Shown piece after piece: positions 6,600 through 15,293 of a stretch of DNA of 20,544 bases (position 1 is the stretch's first letter; each line of letters begins with the position of its first letter). Source of the DNA: Desulfuromonadales bacterium (lineage in GTDB: Bacteria; Desulfobacterota; Desulfuromonadia; Desulfuromonadales; UBA2294); contig JACUTX010000023.1 in assembly GCA_014859615.1 (NCBI GenBank), forward strand, positions 1-20,544. The letters run 5' to 3'. The position numbers and the translations under genes were made by a program. Below the pieces are notes generated by a model that was not told where the DNA came from, did no database searches, and was given only the letters and a program-made list of their open reading frames with translations.

Positions 6600-8372
6600 T
6601 TATTTGGGCTTTTTCGGAACACGCCGGTTGATGACCGGTTTTTTTGCCCCCGGCTTGAAGCGCTTACTGTCGGCTGCCTTGCCGAAGGGCTTTCGTGCCG
6701 GTCTGCTGTCGCGGGCGATCTGGCCCCGCTCGACTTTTTCGCCGCTGGCAACGCTGAGTTTCAGCTGCTGACCACAGACCCAGACCTCCTGCAGATGCTG
6801 AAACATTTTTGTCGGCATCGACGCCGGCAGATCGACCATGCAATAGTCATCATGAATTTTGATCTGACCAATATCGCGGCTGCTCAGGTTTGCTTCGTTG
6901 CTGATAGCGCCGACGATATGGCGCGGTTCGACGCCGTGACTGCGGCCGACCTCGATCCGGTAACGCTGGAGCGCTTCGTCGGAGCTGGGCCGCTTTGTCC
7001 GTTCTGTTTGTTCTGGTCTGAAATCCTTTTCCAGAGCAGAGTCAGACGGACTCTCATCCGGTTGCAGCGGACGCCCTTTCTGGACCAGGTAGGCGAGGGT
7101 TGCGGCGATTCGGCGATGGCCGACATCGTATTCGCTCTGGTAACTGTCGACCAGTTCTTCAAAAAATTCGAGATCTTCGGCTTCCATCGCCTCTGCGATC
7201 TGCTCTTTGAACAGTCCGATCCGTCGATCGGTGATATCTTTGCGGCTCGGCAGGGTCATCGCTTTGATCGGCTGACGGGTCGCCTGCTCGATGGCGTTGA
7301 GCATCCGGCGTTCGCGCGGGGCGACAAACAGGATCGCTTTCCCCATTTTTCCGGCGCGACCGGTGCGGCCGATACGATGGACATACGCTTCCGTGTCGTA
7401 AGGGATATCGTAATTGACGACATGGCTGATGCGGGGCACATCGAGCCCACGGGCGGCGACGTCGGTGGCGACAACGATATCGAGGGAACCGGACTTGAGG
7501 CGGGAGATCGCTTTCTCACGCATCACCTGGGTCATGTCGCCGTTGAGAGGGGCGCTGGAGAAGCCGCGTGCTTCGAGTTTTTCGGCAAGCTCAACGGTGG
7601 CGGTCTTGGTCCGGACAAAGACGATCATCGCCTCAATCTCTTCGGCTTCAAGGATCCGGGTCAGGGCGTCGAGTTTATGCATCCCTTTGACCTGCCAGTA
7701 ATGCTGTGAGATGGTCTCGACCGTCGATGTTTTGGTCTTGATCCGGATTTCGACCGGATCTCTCATGTGCTGGCGCGCGACGCGCAGAACCTCTTTGGGC
7801 ATGGTTGCCGAAAAGAGAGCGGTCTGTCGCCCGGCCGGTGCGTGGCTCAGGATCTCTTCGACATCATCGACAAAACCCATCCGGAGCATTTCGTCCGCTT
7901 CGTCAAGGACCACAGCCTTGATTTTGTCGAGCTTCAGGGTGCCGCGACGCAGATGGTCCTGTACTCGACCGGGGGTGCCGACGACAACCTGAACCCCGCG
8001 CGAGAGCATGCGCAGCTGCTGGATCATGTTCTGGCCACCGTAAACCGGCAAAACGTTGAATCCGGGGAGGTGCCGTGCATAAGTCTGCATCGCTTCGGCG
8101 ACTTGCAGGGCGAGCTCCCGGGTCGGGGTCAGAACCAGAATCTGCGGAACCTTGAGTTTGGGATCGAGTCGGCTGAGCAACGGCAGGGCAAATGCAGCGG
8201 TCTTGCCGGTGCCGGTCTGTGCCTGTCCGAGCAGGTCGCGCCCTTCGAGCAGCAGCGGGATGCTTTGCGCCTGGATCGGCGATGGCGTTTCGTAGCCGAC
8301 GTCGATGACGACTTTCTGGAGTGCGGGGGCGAGAGCCATCTCGGCAAAGGTTAGTACGGTCTCTTCAGTCAT
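6600..8372 (-). CDS. deaD: DEAD-box ATP-dependent RNA helicase, DeaD/CsdA type
   Basis: 590 aa with two RecA-like helicase domains. Visible motifs in order: the Q motif (F9, Q34), Walker A AQTGTGKT (51-58), PTRELA (83-88), DEAD (157-160), SAT (188-190), the ARGLDVP region (307-313) and HRIGRTGR (332-339). A DbpA/CsdA-type RNA-binding domain follows at about 475-553 (start RYRIEVGRSHGVEP), then a basic Arg/Lys-rich tail ending KPK. The family unwinds structured RNA in ribosome assembly and mRNA decay, especially in the cold. The C-terminal layout fits CsdA/DeaD better than RhlE or SrmB. The ATG at 8372 has only a weak AGG ribosome site 7 bases upstream. It is transcribed alone, converging on the mrp operon. 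A long plus-strand frame over 6549-7709 is a shadow. Confidence 0.93.
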   Translation of the reverse strand: MTEETVLTFAEMALAPALQKVVIDVGYETPSPIQAQSIPLLLEGRDLLGQAQTGTGKTAAFALPLLSRLDPKLKVPQILVLTPTRELALQVAEAMQTYARHLPGFNVLPVYGGQNMIQQLRMLSRGVQVVVGTPGRVQDHLRRGTLKLDKIKAVVLDEADEMLRMGFVDDVEEILSHAPAGRQTALFSATMPKEVLRVARQHMRDPVEIRIKTKTSTVETISQHYWQVKGMHKLDALTRILEAEEIEAMIVFVRTKTATVELAEKLEARGFSSAPLNGDMTQVMREKAISRLKSGSLDIVVATDVAARGLDVPRISHVVNYDIPYDTEAYVHRIGRTGRAGKMGKAILFVAPRERRMLNAIEQATRQPIKAMTLPSRKDITDRRIGLFKEQIAEAMEAEDLEFFEELVDSYQSEYDVGHRRIAATLAYLVQKGRPLQPDESPSDSALEKDFRPEQTERTKRPSSDEALQRYRIEVGRSHGVEPRHIVGAISNEANLSSRDIGQIKIHDDYCMVDLPASMPTKMFQHLQEVWVCGQQLKLSVASGEKVERGQIARDSRPARKPFGKAADSKRFKPGAKKPVINRRVPKKPK

Positions 8373-8490
8373 GAGCTTGCCTGTATTTGGGATGTGCCCG
8401 GTCGTGATGACAGATGAAGGGCGGGTGCGTTATCGTATCTTTTATATAGAAATAGCGACAGAACACCTGCCGCAGCTTACGAAGCCGCAT

Positions 8491-8520
8491 AGTATAGCGC
8501 TGATGCTTGTCACTGTGCAA
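8491..8520 (-). promoter_or_regulatory. Sigma-70 promoter for deaD with long leader
   Basis: On the minus strand, TTGCAC (8515-8520) and TATACT (8491-8496) are 18 bases apart. Transcription would start near 8484, giving a leader of about 112 nt before the ATG at 8372. Long leaders are common on cold-inducible genes such as csdA. I see no strong hairpin or known riboswitch in this leader. The remainder of 8521-8580 holds only a weak inverted repeat after the mltA stop, with an A-rich run that could act as a poor terminator. Confidence 0.6.
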
Positions 8521-8580
8521 CCTTTTAAAAAATAGTGTGCGGATTGTTTGGTCTGGTTTCGATACCCGCAGACGTTCTTG

Positions 8581-9780
8581 TTAGCTGCCGGGGGGGGCGT
8601 TGACCGGTCTGTTGGCCTGTTCTTCCGGTATGGCAGAGGGTCTGGGGAGCAGAACCCATAGTTTGCCATCCTGTTTCATCCGTCCGGCCAGGGCTCCGGC
8701 TTCATGACCGAGACCCCAGAAGAAGTCCGCGCGAACCGCACCTTTGATGGCACCACCGGTATCCTGGGCAACCATCAGGCGGTTGAGCGGCCTTGGTGTG
8801 TAGGGCCAGGTTGTGGCGAGGAAGACCGGTGCTCCGAGTGGGATGGTTCGTGGATCGACGGCAAGGCTGACCTCTGGCGTCAACGGGACACCGAGGGAGC
8901 CGGGCGGCATGGTCATCTCTTCGGGGAGCTCGCGAAAGAAGATGTAACTCGGATTTTCACCGAGCAGTGTTTTGGTCTGATCCGGATTATTGCGGGCCCA
9001 GGCGCGGATGTTCTGCATCGACATCTGGTCCCGGGTCATTTCACCCCGGTCGATCAGAAGTTTGCCGATGGAGCGGTAAGGGTGGCCATTCTGGTCGCCG
9101 TAGTTGATCATGACGTTTTGACCGTTGTCAAAGCGGATGCTGCCGGACCCCTGAATGTGAAGAAAAAAGAGTTCGACCGGATCATCGACCCAGAGCAGTT
9201 CGTTCCCTTTTAACGTCTCACTATCCTGATCGAGTTCGAAGCGGGAATAGTAAGGGACAATGCGGCGCCCTTCGAGGCGCCCCCTGAGTCGATACCCTTC
9301 CAGCTCGGGATAGAGGCTGCGCAGGTCGATGGTCAACAGGTCATCCGGAACACGGTAGACCGGGGTGTTGAAGCGCTCGGTCCGGATCCGGCTGCCGTTC
9401 ATTTCCGGTACGTAATAGCCGGTAATGATGCCGGTATCCGTGCCGTCTTCGTTCTGAACGCGGTGGGGGATAAAGCGCTGTTCAAAAAAAGCGATCAACA
9501 CCTCGTTCGGTGCGCCAGTGAGTTCAGCGGCCTCCTGACAGACATCATTCCACCCCGTTTTATGGCGAAGGACACGACAACTCTGCAAAAATGCATCTAA
9601 AGAGCGTGTGACATCGGCTTCGGCCCAACCGTCGAGCTGTTGCCAATCAACGGCTTGCAATTGCGAAACGGGGGGGAGTGTGCCCGGCGCAACGGTCGGC
9701 GGCTTTGGAACGCAGGCGTTGAGAAGCAGCGTGATACAGACGCTGATAATGAGAACTGCTCGGTTCAATACGGTTTTCAC
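8581..9780 (-). CDS. mltA: Membrane-bound lytic murein transglycosylase A (lipoprotein)
   Basis: MltA cleaves the MurNAc-GlcNAc bond of peptidoglycan with formation of a 1,6-anhydro ring, acting in the periplasm from a lipid anchor. From the GTG at 9780 the protein has 399 aa. It has a lipoprotein signal (KTVLNRAVLIISVCITLLL) ending in the lipobox LLNAC, with the acylated cysteine at residue 23. The MltA domain follows, including GIITGYYVPEMNGS and FFLHIQGSGSI. The C-terminal 3D domain has VAQDTGGAIKG, with the presumed catalytic Asp at about 340, and RADFFWG. I chose GTG 9780 because it sits directly before the signal peptide and AAAAGGA lies about 11 bases upstream. The frame is open to a TTG at 9837, but that start has no ribosome site. 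It lies 72 bp downstream of priA. Confidence 0.92.
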   Translation of the reverse strand: MKTVLNRAVLIISVCITLLLNACVPKPPTVAPGTLPPVSQLQAVDWQQLDGWAEADVTRSLDAFLQSCRVLRHKTGWNDVCQEAAELTGAPNEVLIAFFEQRFIPHRVQNEDGTDTGIITGYYVPEMNGSRIRTERFNTPVYRVPDDLLTIDLRSLYPELEGYRLRGRLEGRRIVPYYSRFELDQDSETLKGNELLWVDDPVELFFLHIQGSGSIRFDNGQNVMINYGDQNGHPYRSIGKLLIDRGEMTRDQMSMQNIRAWARNNPDQTKTLLGENPSYIFFRELPEEMTMPPGSLGVPLTPEVSLAVDPRTIPLGAPVFLATTWPYTPRPLNRLMVAQDTGGAIKGAVRADFFWGLGHEAGALAGRMKQDGKLWVLLPRPSAIPEEQANRPVNAPPGS

Positions 9781-9852
9781 GGTGAGAACAATCCTTTTTG
9801 AGAGGGATAGGCTTTTAATAATAGCGTGTTCACGCAAAAAGATAAAGGGGGG

Positions 9853-12051
9853 CTAAAGCATATCGATCGGGTCGATATCGACAATCATTCGAACTCCGGC
9901 CGGTATTGGTGAAGCTTTGCCGGTGATATGCTGCAGCATCCGGTGCAGCGGCAGCCGTTTTTCCCCTTTGAGCAGAATCTGAAAGCGGGTTTTGCCGCGC
10001 AGCCGTGCCAGAGGGCAGGGGGCCGGTCCGAGGACTTCGGCGTCCTGGGCAACCCGGTTCAGGATGCTGGCGACGTTGGTTGCGGTGTGGGCGACCTTGT
10101 CGGCGTCGTTGCCGGAGAAGACCAGATTGATCAGGTAGCCGAACGGGGGGTAGCCGAGGGATTCGCGAAACGGGATCTCTTCGGCATAGAAACCGGCATA
10201 GTCGTGCGTTGCTGCTGACTGCAGAGCGTAGTGGTCGGGAGAATAGGTTTGAACCAGTACCCGTCCAGGTTTCTCTCCCCGGCCTGCTCGCCCGGCGACC
10301 TGGGAGAGGAGGCTGAAGGTTCTTTCGGCGCTGCGAAAATCCGGAAAGTTCAGGGAGTTGTCAGCGTCGAGAACCCCGACCAGGGTGACGCCGGGAAAGT
10401 CGTGCCCCTTGGCGACCATCTGAGTGCCGACCAAGATGTCGATCTCTTTATCGAGTACCTGTTGAACCAGGCGCTGGTGACTCCCTTTGCGACCGGTGGT
10501 GTCGCGATCCATCCGGGCAATGCGGGCGGCAGGGAAACGGGTGGCGAGTTCGGATTCAAGCTGCTCGGTGCCGACCCCTTCGGGGAGAAGATCGGGGCCG
10601 TTGCATTTCGGGCAGAGAACAGACGGTCGTTCAGAGTAGTCACAATAGTTGCAGCGGAGCTGACGTTGACCCTGATAGTAGGTGAGGGTGATGGCGCAGT
10701 TCGGGCAGCGCGGGCTGGTTCCGCAACCGGCACAGATCAGATAAGGTGAGAAGCCGCGCCGGTTGAGCAGGAGCAGACTCTGGTCGCCGGCTTGCAAGGT
10801 TTCGCCGAGGGCTAAAAGAAGTTCGCTGGAGAAGTGGCCGTCGACTTCAGCTTCGCGCAGATCGATCAGAGAGACGGGGGGGAGGGGGCGCTTTGCGACC
10901 CGACCAGAGAGACGCAGGTAGAGGTAGTCGCCATCCTGGGCCCGTTTGTAGACGGCTGGTGAGGGGGTGGCGCTGCCGAGCACGACCAGGGCGGAAGTCG
11001 ACTGTCCGCGCAGCAGGGCGAAATCCCGAGCGTTGTAGCGAAACCCTTCGGCTTGCTTGTAGCTGGTTTCGTGTTCTTCGTCGACCACTATCACCCCGAG
11101 ATTTGGCAGCGGGGCAAAAACGGCAGAGCGGGCACCGATGACGATCTGTATCTCGTTGCGCATAATGCTGCGCCAGGCATCGTATCGTTCGCCATCAGAG
11201 AGACCGGAGTGCAGTACGGCTATAGAGACCCCCCGATCGCTGAAACGGGCGCGGAATCGACCGACCAGTTGCGGGGTGAGGGCAATCTCCGGCACGAGCA
11301 CCAACGCCTGTTTGTTGTTGGCGAGGACCGCTTCGATCAGGCGCAGGTAGATTTCAGTTTTGCCGCTCCCGGTCACACCGTGCAGCAGAGCGCAGGAGAA
11401 ACTGTTTTTATCGAACTCCTGCAACAGACGATTGATGGCGACCGCCTGTTCTTCGCCCGGAATCACGATCTTGTCTGCGGGGGGCAAGCTGTCACGAAAT
11501 GGATCACGGATCCTCTCCTGCACGGTTGCAGTGAGGAATCCGGTTTCGACCAGCCGGTTTAAGACGGAATGGGGGGCTGTGAAGTGATCGCGCAACTCTG
11601 TCATTGCGACCGGGCCGTTTTTTCGGATATAGGCTAAAATTTCCTGTTGCTTTTTGCCGCGTACAGATCCGCTCTGGTCTGTCGTTTGATAGAGTCGTTC
11701 GCGCAACGGCGAAATGTCGTGACCGGCTCCGGAGAGTCCGGCCGGTAGAGCGGTGCGCAGCACATCTCCGATCGGGAAGCGATAGTAGGCGGCGGCTCTG
11801 CGTAGATCGTTCCCCCATGCTTCGGAAAAGAGCGGCGCACTGTCGAGCACGTCCTGAATCGGCTTTAACCCTTTGGGGCTGCCGGTGCCGCGCGATAGAA
11901 TATAGCCGGTGGCGGTCCGTCGGCCGAGGGGGACCCGGACCCGGACGCCGACTTGAGCGATTGTGGAAAATTCACCCGGAATCGCGTAAGTCAGGCTCTT
12001 GTCGATCGGTGCTGCAACGGCAATATCAGCGGTTTGGATCAGGTCAGGCAT
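9853..12051 (-). CDS. priA: Replication restart helicase PriA (primosomal protein N')
   Basis: PriA is a 3'-to-5' DNA helicase that recognises stalled forks and D-loops and reloads the replicative helicase. From the ATG at 12051 the protein has 732 aa, the normal size. The N-terminal 3'-DNA-binding domain begins IAVAAPIDKSLTYAIP. Walker A is GVTGSGKT (225-232) and the DEEH box is at 324-327. Eight cysteines in four pairs (residues 440/443, 449/452, 467/470, 480/483) form the two-zinc module. TQMVAKGHDFPGVTLVGVLD and VAGRAGR are late helicase motifs. I chose 12051 because the next residues match the family start; the frame also runs on to a TTG at 12099. An AAGGA lies rather far (13 bases) upstream, so the start is somewhat uncertain. 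Divergent from proS; mltA follows. Confidence 0.95.
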   Translation of the reverse strand: MPDLIQTADIAVAAPIDKSLTYAIPGEFSTIAQVGVRVRVPLGRRTATGYILSRGTGSPKGLKPIQDVLDSAPLFSEAWGNDLRRAAAYYRFPIGDVLRTALPAGLSGAGHDISPLRERLYQTTDQSGSVRGKKQQEILAYIRKNGPVAMTELRDHFTAPHSVLNRLVETGFLTATVQERIRDPFRDSLPPADKIVIPGEEQAVAINRLLQEFDKNSFSCALLHGVTGSGKTEIYLRLIEAVLANNKQALVLVPEIALTPQLVGRFRARFSDRGVSIAVLHSGLSDGERYDAWRSIMRNEIQIVIGARSAVFAPLPNLGVIVVDEEHETSYKQAEGFRYNARDFALLRGQSTSALVVLGSATPSPAVYKRAQDGDYLYLRLSGRVAKRPLPPVSLIDLREAEVDGHFSSELLLALGETLQAGDQSLLLLNRRGFSPYLICAGCGTSPRCPNCAITLTYYQGQRQLRCNYCDYSERPSVLCPKCNGPDLLPEGVGTEQLESELATRFPAARIARMDRDTTGRKGSHQRLVQQVLDKEIDILVGTQMVAKGHDFPGVTLVGVLDADNSLNFPDFRSAERTFSLLSQVAGRAGRGEKPGRVLVQTYSPDHYALQSAATHDYAGFYAEEIPFRESLGYPPFGYLINLVFSGNDADKVAHTATNVASILNRVAQDAEVLGPAPCPLARLRGKTRFQILLKGEKRLPLHRMLQHITGKASPIPAGVRMIVDIDPIDML

Positions 12052-12226
12052 GAACGTCTGTTCTTCCTTTTTCGTTGGCACCAGTGGCGATACAGGCAAT
12101 CTGTCTTAATGTCTTTGGCCGGATCGGGATGACGATTTTGCTGCGTCAGCATGGTGAAAAGCGACTGTATTGTTGAACGCGTCGGAAATGAACGATTTCA
12201 AGGTTTTTTTAAGGGGGTGAGAGATC

Positions 12227-12255
12227 TTGCAATCTCCCCGCAAATACGCTACTTT
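12227..12255 (+). promoter_or_regulatory. Weak candidate promoter for the proS operon
   Basis: TTGCAA (12227-12232) and TACTTT (12250-12255) are 17 bases apart on the plus strand and would start RNA near 12262, about 57 nt before the proS ATG. The -10 matches the consensus at only 3 of 6 positions, so this is tentative. The 267-bp region between priA and proS (12052-12318) holds no other feature I can support; a short imperfect inverted repeat (GAGAT...ATCTC, 12221-12236) overlaps the -35. Confidence 0.3.
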
Positions 12256-12318
12256 CTCTAGCCACGCGCTGCTTTTGCAGAGTATCTGCTTCCGTTATTT
12301 TTAGCAATGAGGTTATCG

Positions 12319-14037
12319 ATGCGTTATTCAAACTATTTTTTACCGACGCTTAAAGAGACTCCGGCCGACGCCGAGGTGGTCAGTCATAAGCTGATGCTGC
12401 GTTCCGGGATGATGAACAAACTCGCTGCCGGAATCTATAACTACCTCCCCCTGGGGCTGCGGGTGATCCGCAAGGTCGAAAATATTGTACGTGACTGTAT
12501 GAATGAAGCGGGCGCCATCGAGGTGTTGATGGCGTCGGTTCAGCCGGCCGAGCTGTGGGAAGAGTCGGGACGTTGGGGGTATTACGGCAACGAATTGCTC
12601 CGCTTCAAGGATCGCCATCAGCGCGATTTCTGCATGGGACCGACCCACGAAGAGGTGATTACCGATATTGTCCGCAGTTATGTCAAATCGTATCGGCAGC
12701 TGCCGGTCAATCTCTACCAGATGCAGACCAAATTCCGCGACGAGGTGCGTCCCCGATTCGGTCTGATGCGCGGTCGCGAATTCATCATGAAGGATGCCTA
12801 CTCGTTCGATACGACCGAAGAGGGGGCCAATAACAGTTATCAGAAGATGCGCAACGCTTACTGCAAGATTTTTGAGGCCTGCGGGCTGGAATATCGGATG
12901 GTCGATGCCGATTCCGGTGCCATCGGTGGTTCGTTCAGTCATGAATTTATGGTGCTGGCCGAGACCGGTGAAGATATGGTGATCAGCTGTGACAAGTGTG
13001 ACTACGCGGCCAATGTCGAAAAAGCGATTGTGATCGACAAGGGGGAGGTTGCGACGGCTCCGATGTTGGAAGTGAAACGGGTGGTGACCAAAGCTGCACA
13101 TACGGTCGCGGACGTCGCGGCGATGTTGAGTTTGCCCCCGAACCAGATTGTCAAGACGATGATTGTGGTGGCGGATGAGGTGCTGGTTGCGGTGTTGATC
13201 CGCGGCGATCATGAACTCAACGAAGCAAAAATCAAGAATTTACTCGGGGCGGCGGTGGTCGAGCTGGCGACTGCTGCTCAAATTGTCGAGGCGACCGGCG
13301 GTCCGATCGGCTACTCCGGTCCGGTCGGACTCAAACTGCCGATCTATGCCGACAATGCGGTAAAATATCTGCGTAATATCTGTGTTGGTGGTAATGAGAA
13401 GGAGATTCACCTCGAAGGGGTCAACCTTGAGCGGGATTTTAAGGTCAGACAGTTTGCTGATTTACGCAATGCTGAGGCTGGCGATAGTTGTCCGGTCTGC
13501 ACAGGGAGCTATCTCAATACGCGCGGGATCGAGGTCGGGCATATCTTCAAACTCGGAACCAAATATTCCGAAGCGATGAAGGCGACCTTCCTGGATGCAG
13601 ATGGAAAAAGTAATGATATCATCATGGGGTGCTACGGGATCGGGATTGGCCGCACGGCGGCGGCGGCGATTGAGCAGAATCATGATGAAAACGGGATTAT
13701 TTTTCCGATGGCGATTGCGCCGTTTCATGTCATTATTACAATGGTCAATCCGAAAGATGAAGAGGTGGCCAGGGCTTCTGTCGAACTTTATGATGACCTG
13801 CAAAAGGCCGGGATCGAGGTTCTGCTTGATGATCGGGATGAACGTCCGGGGGCGAAATTCAAGGATGCCGATCTGATCGGTATTCCGTTGCGTGTGACGG
13901 TCGGCGCCCGTGGATTAAAAGAGGGGCTGTTCGAATTGCAGGAGCGTCGCAGTGGTGAGCGGGAGATGCTCCCGATTGCCGAAACGGCTCAGACGATTGT
14001 TTCGCGGGTGCGGAAGGCTCTGAATCTGCGGGGCTGA
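12319..14037 (+). CDS. proS: Prolyl-tRNA synthetase, bacterial type with editing insertion
   Basis: This enzyme charges tRNA-Pro with proline in the cytoplasm. From the ATG at 12319 it has 572 aa, matching long bacterial ProRS. The class II motifs are present: motif 1 RSGMMNKLAAGIYNYLPLG; motif 2 with VRPRFGLMRGREFIMKDAYSF (in part, about residues 140-160); motif 3 GCYGIGIGRTAAAAIEQN. Between motifs 2 and 3 (about 225-380) lies the YbaK-like INS domain that deacylates Ala-tRNA-Pro. The C-terminal anticodon-binding domain starts at about 470. I prefer 12319 over the in-frame ATG at 12307 because TGAGG (12308-12312) is 6 bases before it and the protein then begins MRYSNYFLPTLKE, the usual family start. 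It is first of four closely spaced genes. Confidence 0.96.
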   Translation: MRYSNYFLPTLKETPADAEVVSHKLMLRSGMMNKLAAGIYNYLPLGLRVIRKVENIVRDCMNEAGAIEVLMASVQPAELWEESGRWGYYGNELLRFKDRHQRDFCMGPTHEEVITDIVRSYVKSYRQLPVNLYQMQTKFRDEVRPRFGLMRGREFIMKDAYSFDTTEEGANNSYQKMRNAYCKIFEACGLEYRMVDADSGAIGGSFSHEFMVLAETGEDMVISCDKCDYAANVEKAIVIDKGEVATAPMLEVKRVVTKAAHTVADVAAMLSLPPNQIVKTMIVVADEVLVAVLIRGDHELNEAKIKNLLGAAVVELATAAQIVEATGGPIGYSGPVGLKLPIYADNAVKYLRNICVGGNEKEIHLEGVNLERDFKVRQFADLRNAEAGDSCPVCTGSYLNTRGIEVGHIFKLGTKYSEAMKATFLDADGKSNDIIMGCYGIGIGRTAAAAIEQNHDENGIIFPMAIAPFHVIITMVNPKDEEVARASVELYDDLQKAGIEVLLDDRDERPGAKFKDADLIGIPLRVTVGARGLKEGLFELQERRSGEREMLPIAETAQTIVSRVRKALNLRG

Positions 14038-14066
14038 ATATTTATTACGAAAGTAGTCTAAAATCT

Positions 14067-15293
14067 ATGAGTGAACAGGTTATCGATAGTAATGGGCGGA
14101 TTGCACTTCCGTCGCCAGTGATGTCGGTCGTCGGTAACAAGCCGATGAAGATCGTCTCTTTTTCTCCGCTGCACATTCTGGTCGGCAGCAGTGGCAACGT
14201 TGTCCCGACGGTGGCCGGGACGCTCGGTGATGTGACGGTGACCGACCTGCTCTCCTTCTATAATATGTTTCGCAAGAACGGCAGCATCCTCTTCTCGCTC
14301 AGGGGGGGGACCAGGGAGCTGTTTTTCGAGGGGGGTGAGGTTGTCTATGCCCAGAGTTCCTTTGTGCATGAAAATCTCCCCGAAGTCCTTTACGCCTTGG
14401 GGAAGATCAACGAAACAACTCTGAAAAAAATACATGAAATCGGCGGAACCAACCATTCTGTCGGTAAGGTTCTGGTTGCAAAAGGGGTCATCACAACCAA
14501 AGACCTCTGGCTCGCTTCGCGCCAGCAGGTAGAATCGATTGTTTTTAACCTGTTCGCTTTTCTGGAAGGGGATTTTTGCTTTCTGCCGGGGAAAATTGAT
14601 CAGGAGAAGGTCGTTCGCCTGTCGATGAATACCCAGAATCTTATCATGGAGGGGTTACGCCGTGTTGATGAACGCGCCCTCTATATGCGCGATATCACTT
14701 CTCTTGATGCGGTTCCGGTATTGGGGGACCAACGGGGGCAGAAGCTGGACGAACAGGAAGAACACCTGGTAACTCTGATTCGTGAAGGGCGGTCTAACGT
14801 TAAGGAGGTTTTGCGCCGTTCGGGTTTCGGTGAGTTTGAGGCACTGAGGCTCGTTCACCAGCTGCTGCGTAAAAAAGTTGTTGTCCTTGAAGATCCGGTT
14901 GTGGCTGAAGCGAAGGGGGAGCTCGGGGATCTGGTTGCAATTTTCAATGGCGCACTGGTTGCCTTGACCCGGCAGATTTCTGTGTTGAATAACGGTTTTG
15001 TTGATGAAGTGCAGAGTTTTCTGCGTGAGTTGCCGCAACCGTATTCCTATGTGTTTCGCGATGTGAGTGTGCAGAAGGACGGCTCTGTTGACGGCGGGCG
15101 GATCATGGGAAACCTCGATGGTCTGGAAGAAGGGGATAAAAAACGGCTGCTGGCTGATTCTTTAAGTGAACTGATCTATATGGAGTGTCTTGCCGCCAAG
15201 GAGTCGCTGCCGGCAGATGAGTCGGCAGATCTGATCAAGCGGATACAGAAAATATCAGAACGGATAAAAGGTCTGGTGGGGAGAAGTGAATGA
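14067..15293 (+). CDS. DUF4388-domain protein of unknown function
   Basis: 408 aa, soluble, with no signal peptide or membrane segment. An N-terminal region (about residues 45-130) resembles DUF4388, a domain found in deltaproteobacterial, Deinococcus and cyanobacterial (PatA-like) regulatory proteins. It contains GTLGDVTVTDLLSFYNMFRK and the glycine-rich turn RELFFEGGEVVYA. The stretch from about 130 to 185 (SVGKVLVAKGVITTKDLWLA, then FNLFAFLEGDFCFLPG) is typical of the same proteins. A helix-rich C-terminal part (about 225-405) includes a possible winged-helix-like segment (LVTLIREGRSNVKEVLRRSG) that I cannot assign with confidence. The start ATG has no clear ribosome site; it lies 29 bp after proS, and the stop overlaps the pyrF start (ATGA). 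A regulatory or polarity role is known only for distant relatives; none is shown here. Confidence 0.7.
   Translation: MSEQVIDSNGRIALPSPVMSVVGNKPMKIVSFSPLHILVGSSGNVVPTVAGTLGDVTVTDLLSFYNMFRKNGSILFSLRGGTRELFFEGGEVVYAQSSFVHENLPEVLYALGKINETTLKKIHEIGGTNHSVGKVLVAKGVITTKDLWLASRQQVESIVFNLFAFLEGDFCFLPGKIDQEKVVRLSMNTQNLIMEGLRRVDERALYMRDITSLDAVPVLGDQRGQKLDEQEEHLVTLIREGRSNVKEVLRRSGFGEFEALRLVHQLLRKKVVVLEDPVVAEAKGELGDLVAIFNGALVALTRQISVLNNGFVDEVQSFLRELPQPYSYVFRDVSVQKDGSVDGGRIMGNLDGLEEGDKKRLLADSLSELIYMECLAAKESLPADESADLIKRIQKISERIKGLVGRSE

Noticed and set aside
6549..7709. 386-codon open frame on the plus strand
   Set aside because: It lies antisense to the helicase gene, which has every DEAD-box motif in order. 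The plus-strand product has no recognisable domain and starts inside the terminator hairpin.
12160..12306. T-box or other tRNA-sensing leader before proS
   Set aside because: No T-box bulge sequence, specifier loop or terminator with T-run is visible, and such leaders are rare outside Gram-positive bacteria.
12340..13212. 290-codon open frame on the minus strand inside proS
   Set aside because: Antisense to intact class II synthetase motifs; His-rich product without a family match.
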